Of a stretch of DNA of 5,186 nt, positions 1-5,186 are shown piece by piece. A program made the translations under genes and the position numbers. A model generated the notes under the pieces. It was given only the letters and a program-made list of their open reading frames with translations. It made no database searches and was not told where the DNA came from. Numbering within the stretch: position 1 is the stretch's first letter; each line of letters opens with the position of its first letter. This DNA is from an uncultured Clostridia bacterium (GTDB lineage: Bacteria > Bacillota > Clostridia > Oscillospirales > Acutalibacteraceae): assembly GCA_937919155.1 (NCBI GenBank), contig CALFPM010000099.1, forward strand, positions 1 to 5,186, in the 5' to 3' direction.

Positions 1-1386
1 CGTGTGCTGCGGCAAGGAAGCCAAGCACACGATCTATTGGGGAGTGGCTTATTGATGGGAGCCTTCAATCTTGACAGCAAGGGCCTGACCAAGCAGGAGT
101 TTCTGCAGGCGGCGGCGCAGATAAAAGGTGTTTATGTTCCCTCTCTCTATGAGGTTGAGTATAATGAGGATAACACGGTAAAGGCGATTATTCCCACTTG
201 CGGAGCGCCCGAAAAGGTTGAAAAACGCAATGTTGCTGACCTTGACTCAATGTTTTCACCCTCGGAATTTGTTGTGCCGTTCCTTGAAGTTGTTCATGAC
301 AGAACAACGGTTGAAATTTTCAGGGGATGCATCAGAGGCTGCCGTTTCTGTCAGGCGGGTTTCATTAACAGACCTCTGAGAAGAAAATCTCCCGAGACCG
401 TTGAGGCTCAGTGCAAAGCAATCTGCAACAGCACGGGATATGATGAAATCTCACTTTGCTCTCTCAGCACAAGTGACTACAAAGGACTTGAAAAACTCAT
501 CACAAATATGCTTCCCTGGACGGTTGAGGAAAAAATAAATATTGCTCTGCCATCGCTCCGTGCGGATAATTTCCCCAAGGAGCTTATGGAGCAGCTCAAT
601 GCCGTCAGACGAAGCGGTCTTACTTTCGCTCCCGAAGCAGGCACTCAGCGTCTCCGCGATGTTATCAATAAAAATATTACCGAAGAAGAAGTGCTTACAA
701 CCGCCGCGCAGGCTTTTGCAGGCGGCTGGACTGCGGTAAAGCTTTATTTTATGATTGGTCTGCCCACGGAAACAGAGGAAGATATCTGCGGCATTGCCGA
801 CCTTGCTCAGGCGGTTGTTGACGAATATTACAAAAATCCCGATAAACCCAAGGGTAAGAGTGTCAGCGTAAGCATCAGCGTTGCTTCCCTTGTGCCGAAG
901 CCTTTCACTCCTTTCCAGTGGGAGCCTCAGGATAAACCCGATGTACTTATTGAAAAGCAGAATTATCTTGTGTCCTGCGTAAAAACCAAAAAGGTGAATG
1001 TTTCACGCCATGTGCCCTGGACAAGCTTCCTTGAGGGCGTGTTTGCGAGAGGCGACAGACGCCTTTCCGATGTTATTGAAACCGCGTGGCGCAAGGGTTG
1101 CGCTTTTGACGGTTGGGCAGAGTGCCTCAAACCCGATATGTGGGAGGAAAGCTTTGCCGAAAACGGAATTGACCCTTATTTCTACACTGCAAGACGCCGC
1201 GAATATGACGAAATCCTGCCTTGGGACCATATGGACTACGGCGTGACCAAAAAGTTCCTTGTGAATGAAAGCAAAAAAGCTCATCAGGGCGAAACCACCG
1301 CTTGCTGCCGTGAAAAATGTGCAGGCTGCGGTGCAAATAAACTCAACGGAGGTGTGTGCGATGAAATCAGTAAGACTGTGGTATAA
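1..1386 (+). CDS. TIGR03960-type B12-binding-like/radical SAM protein, 5'-truncated
   Basis: This is the C-terminal part of a radical SAM protein; the reading frame is open through base 1, so the true start lies outside the window. Numbering from the GTG at base 4, the cluster motif CxxxCxxC is Cys109, Cys113 and Cys116, within RGCIRGCRFCQAGF. These cysteines should hold the [4Fe-4S] cluster that cleaves S-adenosylmethionine. The segments GVYVPSLYEVEYNED (42-56), TFAPEAGTQRLRDVINKNI (207-225) and KLYFMIGLPTET (246-257) fit the TIGR03960 family as I remember it. The tail carries a second cysteine group (434, 435, 439, 442, 452), also typical of the family and possibly metal binding. Family members run to about 600 residues with an N-terminal B12-binding-like domain, so about a quarter is missing. 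The substrate is unknown. Residues before about 26 do not resemble the family. It overlaps the next gene by 26 bp. Confidence 0.88.
   Translation, partial: RVLRQGSQAHDLLGSGLLMGAFNLDSKGLTKQEFLQAAAQIKGVYVPSLYEVEYNEDNTVKAIIPTCGAPEKVEKRNVADLDSMFSPSEFVVPFLEVVHDRTTVEIFRGCIRGCRFCQAGFINRPLRRKSPETVEAQCKAICNSTGYDEISLCSLSTSDYKGLEKLITNMLPWTVEEKINIALPSLRADNFPKELMEQLNAVRRSGLTFAPEAGTQRLRDVINKNITEEEVLTTAAQAFAGGWTAVKLYFMIGLPTETEEDICGIADLAQAVVDEYYKNPDKPKGKSVSVSISVASLVPKPFTPFQWEPQDKPDVLIEKQNYLVSCVKTKKVNVSRHVPWTSFLEGVFARGDRRLSDVIETAWRKGCAFDGWAECLKPDMWEESFAENGIDPYFYTARRREYDEILPWDHMDYGVTKKFLVNESKKAHQGETTACCREKCAGCGANKLNGGVCDEISKTVV
1348..1354 (+). promoter_or_regulatory. Ribosome binding site deciding the DUF2344 start
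   Basis: GGAGGTG lies 6 bases before the ATG at 1361, inside the end of the upstream radical SAM gene. It fixes that ATG as the start rather than the in-frame ATG at 1265, which would add 32 residues unlike the family. The layout suggests translational coupling between the two genes. Confidence 0.85.
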
Positions 1387-2023
1387 AAAAGACGGACTTG
1401 CAATTTATACCTCACACCTTGATATGAACCGCTGTTTTACCCGTGCCGTAAGGCGCGCGGAAATTCCTCTGTGGTATACAGAGGGTTTTAATCCCCATCC
1501 TTACATGACATTCCTTATGCCTCTGCCCCTCGGTCAGGTGGGTATGAGGGAGCCTCTCGATATTAAAATTGAGGGCGAAATCACATTCGGTGAAATAAAG
1601 AAAAGGCTCAACGCCGTCATGCCCGAAGGTCTTGAAATTGTTGACGTCACAAAGCCTGAGTGCAAGCCCAATGCAATTGCGGCGGCTGAATATGAGGTTG
1701 TTGCGGAGTTTCTTTCGGAGGATGCGGCAAAGGCTTTTGCCGCTGATGCGGCGGCTCTTGTTGAGGGCGGCGTGCTGAATGCGGAAAAGCGCAGCAAAAG
1801 AGGAATAAAGACCGTTAATCTTTGCGAAATGATCCGCGGTTTTTCGGCAAGAGCAGAGGGCAACGATGTTATTATCGGTGCAGTTCTTGCTGCAGGCAAC
1901 ACTGTTAATCTCAATGCGGATTTGCTTCTCGGCGCGCTTCTTGATCAGCTCGGAGCGGAAGCGGAGAGGACTTTTATTGTGAGAACAAAGCTTTTGCAGG
2001 AAGATTTGAGCATTTTTGAATGA
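1361..2023 (+). CDS. TIGR03936/DUF2344 radical SAM-associated protein
   Basis: A complete 220-residue protein of the DUF2344 (TIGR03936) family, which is usually encoded beside, or fused to, a TIGR03960 radical SAM protein. Visible landmarks are the opening MKSVRLWYKKDGLAIYTSHL with SHLD at 18-21, EGFNPHP at 41-47, MPLPLG at 53-58, the basic KRSKRGIKTVNL at 143-154, and a C-terminal VRTKLL at 207-212. There is no signal peptide or membrane segment, so it should be cytosolic. The biochemical role is not established. Constant pairing with the radical SAM partner suggests it helps bind or present the substrate, which is inference. The chosen ATG has a good GGAGGTG upstream, and the 26-bp overlap with the previous gene implies co-expression. 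The middle (about 105-140) is rich in alanine and glutamate and looks less conserved. The family call is firm; the function is open. Confidence 0.88.
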   Translation: MKSVRLWYKKDGLAIYTSHLDMNRCFTRAVRRAEIPLWYTEGFNPHPYMTFLMPLPLGQVGMREPLDIKIEGEITFGEIKKRLNAVMPEGLEIVDVTKPECKPNAIAAAEYEVVAEFLSEDAAKAFAADAAALVEGGVLNAEKRSKRGIKTVNLCEMIRGFSARAEGNDVIIGAVLAAGNTVNLNADLLLGALLDQLGAEAERTFIVRTKLLQEDLSIFE

Positions 2024-2054
2024 TTGACGGCTCAGAAAAAGACTTGTTTTGGTG

Positions 2055-2081
2055 CATATTTATCAAAATATAAAAAATATG
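2055..2081 (+). repeat. AT-rich inverted repeat upstream of the rplS promoter
   Basis: CATATTT (2055-2061) and AAATATG (2075-2081) are perfect 7-base inverted arms around a 13-base AT-rich spacer. It has no GC-rich stem and no following T run, so it is a poor terminator. It lies about 20 bases before the -35 element and could be a protein-binding site or simply AT-rich sequence. This part of the gap (2024-2101) holds no credible gene and no clear terminator for the radical SAM pair. Confidence 0.3.
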
Positions 2082-2101
2082 TGAAAACAGAGAAAAAAGC
2101 C

Positions 2102-2130
2102 TTGCATTATTTGAAATGTTGTGATATCAT
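2102..2130 (+). promoter_or_regulatory. Sigma-A-type promoter for rplS
   Basis: A -35 element TTGCAT (2102-2107) is separated by exactly 17 bases from the -10 element TATCAT (2125-2130), which matches TATAAT at five of six positions. A TG at 2122-2123 one base before it makes an extended -10, which can make up for the weaker -35. The stretch just upstream (about 2082-2098) is A-rich and resembles an UP element, as expected for a strongly expressed ribosomal protein gene. Transcription would start near 2136-2138, giving a leader of about 125 nt before rplS. Confidence 0.65.
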
Positions 2131-2136
2131 ATTACT

Positions 2137-2262
2137 CGCATTTGTGCCGTCATTAGAGTTTTTGCGCTCAAAGACGGGGTTTAATGCCAATAACATTAAA
2201 GCGGACGTTCCTCTTTCTGCAGGGCAGTTACGAACTTCTGAAAAAAATCGGAGGAAATTACA
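2137..2262 (+). promoter_or_regulatory. Structured 5' leader of rplS, possible L19 autoregulatory leader
   Basis: About 125 non-coding bases lie between the predicted transcription start and rplS. Possible stems are CCGTC (2147-2151) with GACGG (2173-2177), enclosing GAGT (2156-2159) with GCTC (2166-2169), and then a perfect 7-bp hairpin TTTAATG (2180-2186) with CATTAAA (2194-2200). TTCCTC (2208-2213) is complementary to GAGGAA (2251-2256), which contains the ribosome binding site GGAGG (2250-2254). GTTC (2207-2210) can instead pair with GAAC (2232-2235), which excludes that pairing. L19 leaders are known in Bacillota, but I cannot confirm by eye that this matches the described L19 leader family. 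These pairings were found by hand, without energy calculation. Confidence 0.45.
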
Positions 2263-2607
2263 ATGGATGCACTCAAACTCATAGCACAGGACTCACTTAA
2301 GTCCGAAGTGCCCGCAATCGAAGTCGGTGATACCGTAAAGGTTTCCGTTAAGATTCGCGAAGGCGACAAAGAAAGAATTCAGGCTTTTGAAGGCACAGTT
2401 ATCGCTTGCAAGGGTTCAGGCGTTTCAGCTACCTTCACTGTTCGCCGTGTATCTTACGGCGTAGGCGTTGAAAGGGTATTCCCCGTTCACTCACCTAACG
2501 TTGCTAAGGTTGAAGTAATCAGACACGGCCGTGTTCGCAGAAGCAAGCTCTACTACCTCAGAGACAGAGTTGGTAAGGCTGCTAAGGTTAAGGAACAGAT
2601 CAGATAA
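2263..2607 (+). CDS. rplS: 50S ribosomal protein L19
   Basis: Ribosomal protein bL19 is a component of the large subunit and sits at the 30S-50S interface. The 114-residue length is the normal bacterial size. Family features are DTVKVSVKIREGDKERIQAF (23-42), FEGTVIACKG (42-51), the stretch TFTVRRVSYGVGVERVFPVH (57-76), SPNVAKVEVIRHGRVRRSKL (77-96) and YYLRDRVGKAAK (97-108), with the abundant basic residues expected of an rRNA-binding protein. The ATG at 2263 follows GGAGG with 8-base spacing and starts MDALKLIAQ as in many homologues. It has its own promoter and leader upstream, and a hairpin 11 bases past its stop. Downstream lie the signal peptidase genes and rbgA, a classic Bacillota neighbourhood. 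Its codon use looks biased to forms such as GTT, AAG and CGC, fitting high expression. Identification is essentially certain. Confidence 0.98.
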   Translation: MDALKLIAQDSLKSEVPAIEVGDTVKVSVKIREGDKERIQAFEGTVIACKGSGVSATFTVRRVSYGVGVERVFPVHSPNVAKVEVIRHGRVRRSKLYYLRDRVGKAAKVKEQIR

Positions 2608-2618
2608 TCAGCTTGATG

Positions 2619-2650
2619 AAGGTGTAACAATTTTGCGTTGTTACACCTTT
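2619..2650 (+). terminator. Hairpin terminator after rplS, probably leaky
   Basis: AAGGTGTAACAA (2619-2630) pairs perfectly over 12 bp with TTGTTACACCTT (2638-2649), around a 7-base loop TTTTGCG. Only a short, interrupted T run follows (TTT, then ACTGTTA), so termination is probably partial and some transcripts may continue into the signal peptidase operon. The right arm also contains TTGTTA (2638-2643), which with TATTAA (2662-2667) at 18-base spacing could be a weak promoter for the next operon. Confidence 0.65.
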
Positions 2651-2713
2651 ACTGTTACCCCTATTAATTAATTACTTTAAATTTGTACTCTTTTGTGCAG
2701 AAAGGAGAACACG

Positions 2714-3289
2714 ATGCGCAAAATCGAAGAATTCTGGATAGAATTTGAAAAGCAGGAGCCCAAAGCCCCCGCGGGTGTTTCATTCCTCTATGATGTGGTT
2801 GATTCGCTCAAGGGCGCAGTGCTTGCGGCTTTTGTTGTGTTTTGCCTTGTGTTCAGGGTTATCGGCGTTGAGGGTGACTCAATGTTTCCGACTCTTCATG
2901 ACGGTGACTGGGTTGCGGTTTCGGGTTTCAGTCTCGGAATCGACAGGGGAGATATCGTTATTTCCACTCAGCCGTGGGAAAGAAATGTGCCGATTGTGAA
3001 AAGAGTTATCGGAATCGGCGGAGATACGGTTGATATCGACTTTGATAAAGGCGATGTTTATGTTAACGGTGTCCGCCTTGATGAGCCTTATATTAATTCT
3101 CCCACTACTCTCAGCTATGATGTCGAGTTTCCCGTAACCGTGCCTGACGGCTGTGTTTTCCTTATGGGTGACAACAGAGGGGAGTCGCTTGACAGCAGGT
3201 CAAGTCGGATTGGATTTATTGACGAACGTTACATTCTCGGCGAGGTGTATTTCAGGTTGTACCCCACAGGAGAATGGAAAGTAGATTGA
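2714..3289 (+). CDS. lepB: Signal peptidase I, first of two tandem copies
   Basis: A type I signal peptidase (S26 family), which removes signal peptides from exported pre-proteins at the outer face of the membrane. The protein is 191 residues. A charged cytosolic tail of about 30 residues precedes one membrane anchor (about 34-52). The catalytic serine is Ser56 in GDSMFPTL (54-61). The general-base lysine is Lys96 in VKRVIGIGGD (95-104). The C-terminal family box is GDNRGESLDSRS (152-163). All required residues are present. The ATG at 2714 follows AGGAG (2703-2707) by 6 bases; the in-frame TTG at 2693 has no such support. Its stop codon overlaps the ribosome binding site of the second copy, pointing to coupled translation. 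The long N-terminal tail, rich in Glu, Lys and Pro, distinguishes it from its neighbour. It is clearly related to the second copy. Confidence 0.95.
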   Translation: MRKIEEFWIEFEKQEPKAPAGVSFLYDVVDSLKGAVLAAFVVFCLVFRVIGVEGDSMFPTLHDGDWVAVSGFSLGIDRGDIVISTQPWERNVPIVKRVIGIGGDTVDIDFDKGDVYVNGVRLDEPYINSPTTLSYDVEFPVTVPDGCVFLMGDNRGESLDSRSSRIGFIDERYILGEVYFRLYPTGEWKVD

Positions 3290-3299
3290 GGTGTTATCG

Positions 3300-3851
3300 A
3301 TGAAAGAAAAAACCAAAGAAACGGGTTTTGCATCATTTGTTTTTGACACAGTTTCGGTTGTCGCGACTGCGGTTGTGGCTGTTGCCGTTGTGTTTCTGTT
3401 TGTGTTCAGAACTGTCGGCGTCATAGGCGAATCAATGTGGCCTACCCTCAACTCGGGAGACAGAATTGTGCTGACCGCAACTTACGGCGAGCCTGAATAC
3501 GGCGATATCGTTGTCACCTGTCAGCCCGATTTGTCAAATGTTATTCCTGACACTCTTGTTAAGCGTGTTATCGCAACTGAGGGACAGACGGTTGATATTG
3601 ATTTTACTCAGGGTAAGGTTTATGTTGACGGTGTGGAACTTGATGAGCCTTATATCGCAGACCCCACAAGGGACAGAGAGGATTTTGACGGCCCCGTTGT
3701 TGTGCCTGATGGCTGCGTTTTTGTTATGGGTGATAACAGAAATCACTCAACCGACAGCCGTGATAACAGAGTTGGTTTTATAAGAGAAGAATATATTATG
3801 GGAAAGGCGCTTTTCAGAATTGCGCCCTTCGGTCAGTTTAAGATAGGATAA
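3300..3851 (+). CDS. lepB: Signal peptidase I, second of two tandem copies
   Basis: A second type I signal peptidase (S26 family) of 183 residues, starting 10 bases after the first. The cytosolic tail is only about 13 residues, followed by a Val/Ala-rich membrane anchor (about 14-38). The catalytic serine is Ser45 in GESMWPTL (43-50) and the lysine is Lys88 in VKRVIATEGQ (87-96). The C-terminal box is GDNRNHSTDSR (144-154). It therefore looks fully active. It differs from the first copy around the substrate-pocket region: MW replaces MF after the serine, ATEGQ replaces GIGGD after the lysine, and the stretch 60-85 is different and slightly longer. GAGGTG (3288-3293) lies 6 bases before the ATG at 3300. 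A GTG at 3291 is in frame but sits within that ribosome binding site, so it was rejected. The 2-base gap to rbgA supports one operon. Confidence 0.95.
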   Translation: MKEKTKETGFASFVFDTVSVVATAVVAVAVVFLFVFRTVGVIGESMWPTLNSGDRIVLTATYGEPEYGDIVVTCQPDLSNVIPDTLVKRVIATEGQTVDIDFTQGKVYVDGVELDEPYIADPTRDREDFDGPVVVPDGCVFVMGDNRNHSTDSRDNRVGFIREEYIMGKALFRIAPFGQFKIG

Positions 3852-3853
3852 AT

Positions 3854-4705
3854 ATGAACGAAAAAATGACAGTGCAGTGGTTTCCGGGCCATATGGCCAA
3901 AACCCGCAGATTAATAAAAGAGAGCCTTTCAATGGTTGATGCGGTGTGTGAATTGGTTGATGCGCGCATCCCCGAGAGCAGCCGCAATCCCGAACTCGAT
4001 GAGATTGTGGGTTCAAAGCCGAGAATAGTGCTTCTCAACAAGTGCGACCTTGCAGATCCCAATGCAACATCCCGCAAGATAAAAGAGCTTGCGGAAAAAG
4101 GTGTAACCGCTCTGCCTGTTGACTGCAGAAGCGGCAAGGGACTTGAAAAGTTTCAGCCTGCAGTCAGGGAAGTGCTTAAGGAAAAGATAAAAGCAAACAC
4201 AGAAAAAGGCATGGCAGGCAAAGCACTCAGGGTTATGGTTGTGGGAATTCCCAATACGGGTAAATCCTCGTTTATCAACCGTATGGCGGGCAAAAACCGC
4301 GCCAAGGTTGCGGACAAGCCCGGCGTAACAAGGAGCAACCAGTGGTTTGCAATCGGCTCGGGCATTGAATTGCTCGATACTCCCGGTGTTCTCTGGCCCA
4401 AGTTTGAGGACCCCGAGGTAGGCTTCAAGCTTGCGTTTATAGGCTCTGTCAAGGATGAAATTCTGGACAGTCAGGAAATTGCAGTCAGATTGTTGCTTGT
4501 GCTTCAGAAGAATTATCCTGACAGACTTACGGAAAGATATAAAATCAATGATTTTGAGGAGCTTGAACCTTATGAGCTTCTTGAGCTTATCGGTGCAAAA
4601 AGAGGGATGCTCATCAAAGGCGGCGAAACGGATACGGAGAGAGCCGCGGTTATGCTGCTGGATGAATACAGAAGCGGCAAACTCGGAAAGCTGACTCTCG
4701 ACTGA
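3854..4705 (+). CDS. rbgA: Ribosome biogenesis GTPase RbgA (YlqF)
   Basis: A circularly permuted GTPase that drives late maturation of the 50S subunit, where it acts on a pre-50S particle in the cytosol. The length of 283 residues is close to the B. subtilis protein. The N-terminus carries QWFPGHMAK (8-16). The GTPase motifs appear in permuted order: G4 NKCD (62-65), the G5-like region PVDCRSGKG (88-96), G1 GIPNTGKSS (131-139), G2 Thr159 in PGVTRS, and G3 DTPG (175-178). The C-terminal helical region ending near LGKLTL is the rRNA-contacting domain in the family. The ATG at 3854 follows AGGA (3845-3848), which overlaps the upstream stop, by 5 bases. A second ATG at residue 5 is nearer the usual start of homologues but lacks a well-placed ribosome binding site. 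It lies close to rplS, as in other Bacillota. Confidence 0.96.
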   Translation: MNEKMTVQWFPGHMAKTRRLIKESLSMVDAVCELVDARIPESSRNPELDEIVGSKPRIVLLNKCDLADPNATSRKIKELAEKGVTALPVDCRSGKGLEKFQPAVREVLKEKIKANTEKGMAGKALRVMVVGIPNTGKSSFINRMAGKNRAKVADKPGVTRSNQWFAIGSGIELLDTPGVLWPKFEDPEVGFKLAFIGSVKDEILDSQEIAVRLLLVLQKNYPDRLTERYKINDFEELEPYELLELIGAKRGMLIKGGETDTERAAVMLLDEYRSGKLGKLTLD

Positions 4706-4727
4706 TTTTGTGTCAGAGGTGAATTAA

Positions 4728-5186
4728 ATGAAAAAAAGAATGTCAATTTTTCTCGCAGTGATTATTGTGATTGATATTATTGCGCTTGGTGTTATTTTTC
4801 TCGGCAAGGATTCTTCTCGTCCCGATATCAGTTCAGGGTTAAGTCCCAATGCAGAAAATAAAACCACTCAGCAGGCGGAGCTTCTTTCAAGAGTAACCTT
4901 TGCGGCCGTGGGTGACAATCTTATTCACGATACGGTTTATGAGCAGGCTGCAGCAAGAAGCAGCAACGGCTATGATTTCAGCGATGCATACGAAAGAATT
5001 GCGGATTATATTGCAGAGCCTGATGTTGCGATTCTCAATCAGGAAACCGTTATTTCAACAGAGCATAATGTTTCCAGTTATCCTATGTTCAATTCTCCTG
5101 TTGAAGTCGGCGAGGAAATGCTTGAAATCGGTTTTGATGTTTTCAATATTGCAACAAACCATTCTCTTGACTGCGGTGAAAAAGGC
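4728..5186 (+). CDS. CapA-type (PGA_cap, metallophosphatase-like) membrane-anchored protein, 3'-truncated
   Basis: The frame is open to the window edge, showing 153 residues. AGGTG (4718-4722) lies 5 bases before the ATG at 4728. The N-terminus KKRMSIFLAVIIVIDIIALG is a signal anchor (membrane segment about 6-25), followed by a Ser/Asn/Gln-rich linker to about residue 53. The folded domain then begins with TFAAVGDNLIHDTV (57-70), continues through LNQETVIS (103-110), and reaches FNIATNHSLDCG (139-150). Asp63, His67, Asn104, Glu106, Asn144 and His145 match the metal-site pattern of the poly-gamma-glutamate synthesis CapA family (PF09587), where NxE and NH motifs are typical. It would act outside the membrane. 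Genuine capsule synthesis would need capB and capC partners, none of which are visible, so a general surface or phosphoesterase-like role is equally possible. It starts 22 bases after rbgA and is probably in the same operon. Confidence 0.83.
   Translation, partial: MKKRMSIFLAVIIVIDIIALGVIFLGKDSSRPDISSGLSPNAENKTTQQAELLSRVTFAAVGDNLIHDTVYEQAAARSSNGYDFSDAYERIADYIAEPDVAILNQETVISTEHNVSSYPMFNSPVEVGEEMLEIGFDVFNIATNHSLDCGEKG

Noticed and set aside
4..6. GTG as a real start of the radical SAM gene.
   Set aside because: The frame is open to the left edge, and family members have an N-terminal domain that would precede this point.
1265..1360. Upstream in-frame ATG extending the DUF2344 protein by 32 residues.
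   Set aside because: The extra residues lie wholly inside the radical SAM gene, do not resemble the family N-terminus, and lack a good ribosome binding site; the ATG at 1361 has GGAGGTG.
1534..1914. Open frame of 126 codons on the minus strand.
   Set aside because: It lies entirely opposite the DUF2344 gene, has Ser/Ala-rich low-complexity composition, and matches no family; it is a mirror effect of the codon bias.
2055..2081. AT-rich inverted repeat as a terminator for the radical SAM pair.
   Set aside because: The stem has a single G-C pair, the loop is 13 bases, and no T run follows, so it is listed only as a repeat.
2024..2284. An 86-codon open frame starting at a TTG directly after the DUF2344 stop and running into rplS.
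   Set aside because: It has no ribosome binding site, spans the predicted promoter and leader, overlaps the start of rplS in another frame, and resembles no family I know.
3747..4137. Overlapping minus-strand open frames opposite the second signal peptidase and rbgA.
   Set aside because: No ribosome binding sites or recognisable domains, and the plus-strand genes there are certain.
1..5186. Mobile element, CRISPR array, tRNA, rRNA, toxin-antitoxin or defence system.
   Set aside because: No transposase or integrase, no regularly spaced repeats, and no RNA gene signatures were seen; the genes are mostly housekeeping with normal spacing.

Overview
The window looks like a chromosomal housekeeping region from a Bacillota bacterium of class Clostridia, perhaps an uncultured gut Oscillospiraceae-type lineage. 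The evidence is strong GGAGG-type ribosome binding sites, mid-range GC with AT-rich intergenic gaps, the order rplS - signal peptidase I - rbgA, and a TIGR03960/TIGR03936 radical SAM pair. The family assignment is an inference from gene content only. All genes are on the + strand.

Region 1 (1-2023): the C-terminal three quarters of a TIGR03960-type radical SAM protein, cut off by the left edge. It overlaps by 26 bp a complete TIGR03936/DUF2344 protein. The two are translationally linked and probably work together in a poorly characterised pathway, often linked by gene neighbourhood to RNA or ribosome functions.

Region 2 (2024-2262): a 239-base gap without a credible gene. It holds an A-rich stretch, a well-spaced sigma-A-type promoter with an extended -10, and a roughly 125-nt leader with several possible hairpins. 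One segment could pair with the rplS ribosome binding site.

Region 3 (2263-2713): rplS (ribosomal protein L19), then a 12-bp hairpin that probably acts as a leaky terminator, and a short AT-rich gap.

Region 4 (2714-5186): a tight gene series of two tandem type I signal peptidases, the ribosome-assembly GTPase RbgA, and the start of a membrane-anchored CapA-type protein cut off by the right edge. Gaps are 10, 2 and 22 bp, so these are probably one operon. L19 and RbgA both serve the 50S subunit. The signal peptidases and the CapA-like protein act at the membrane or cell surface.

I found no mobile element, CRISPR array, tRNA, rRNA or defence system. The points most worth a second look are the signal peptidase duplication, the rplS leader, the odd first ~75 bases, and the radical SAM pair placed next to rplS.
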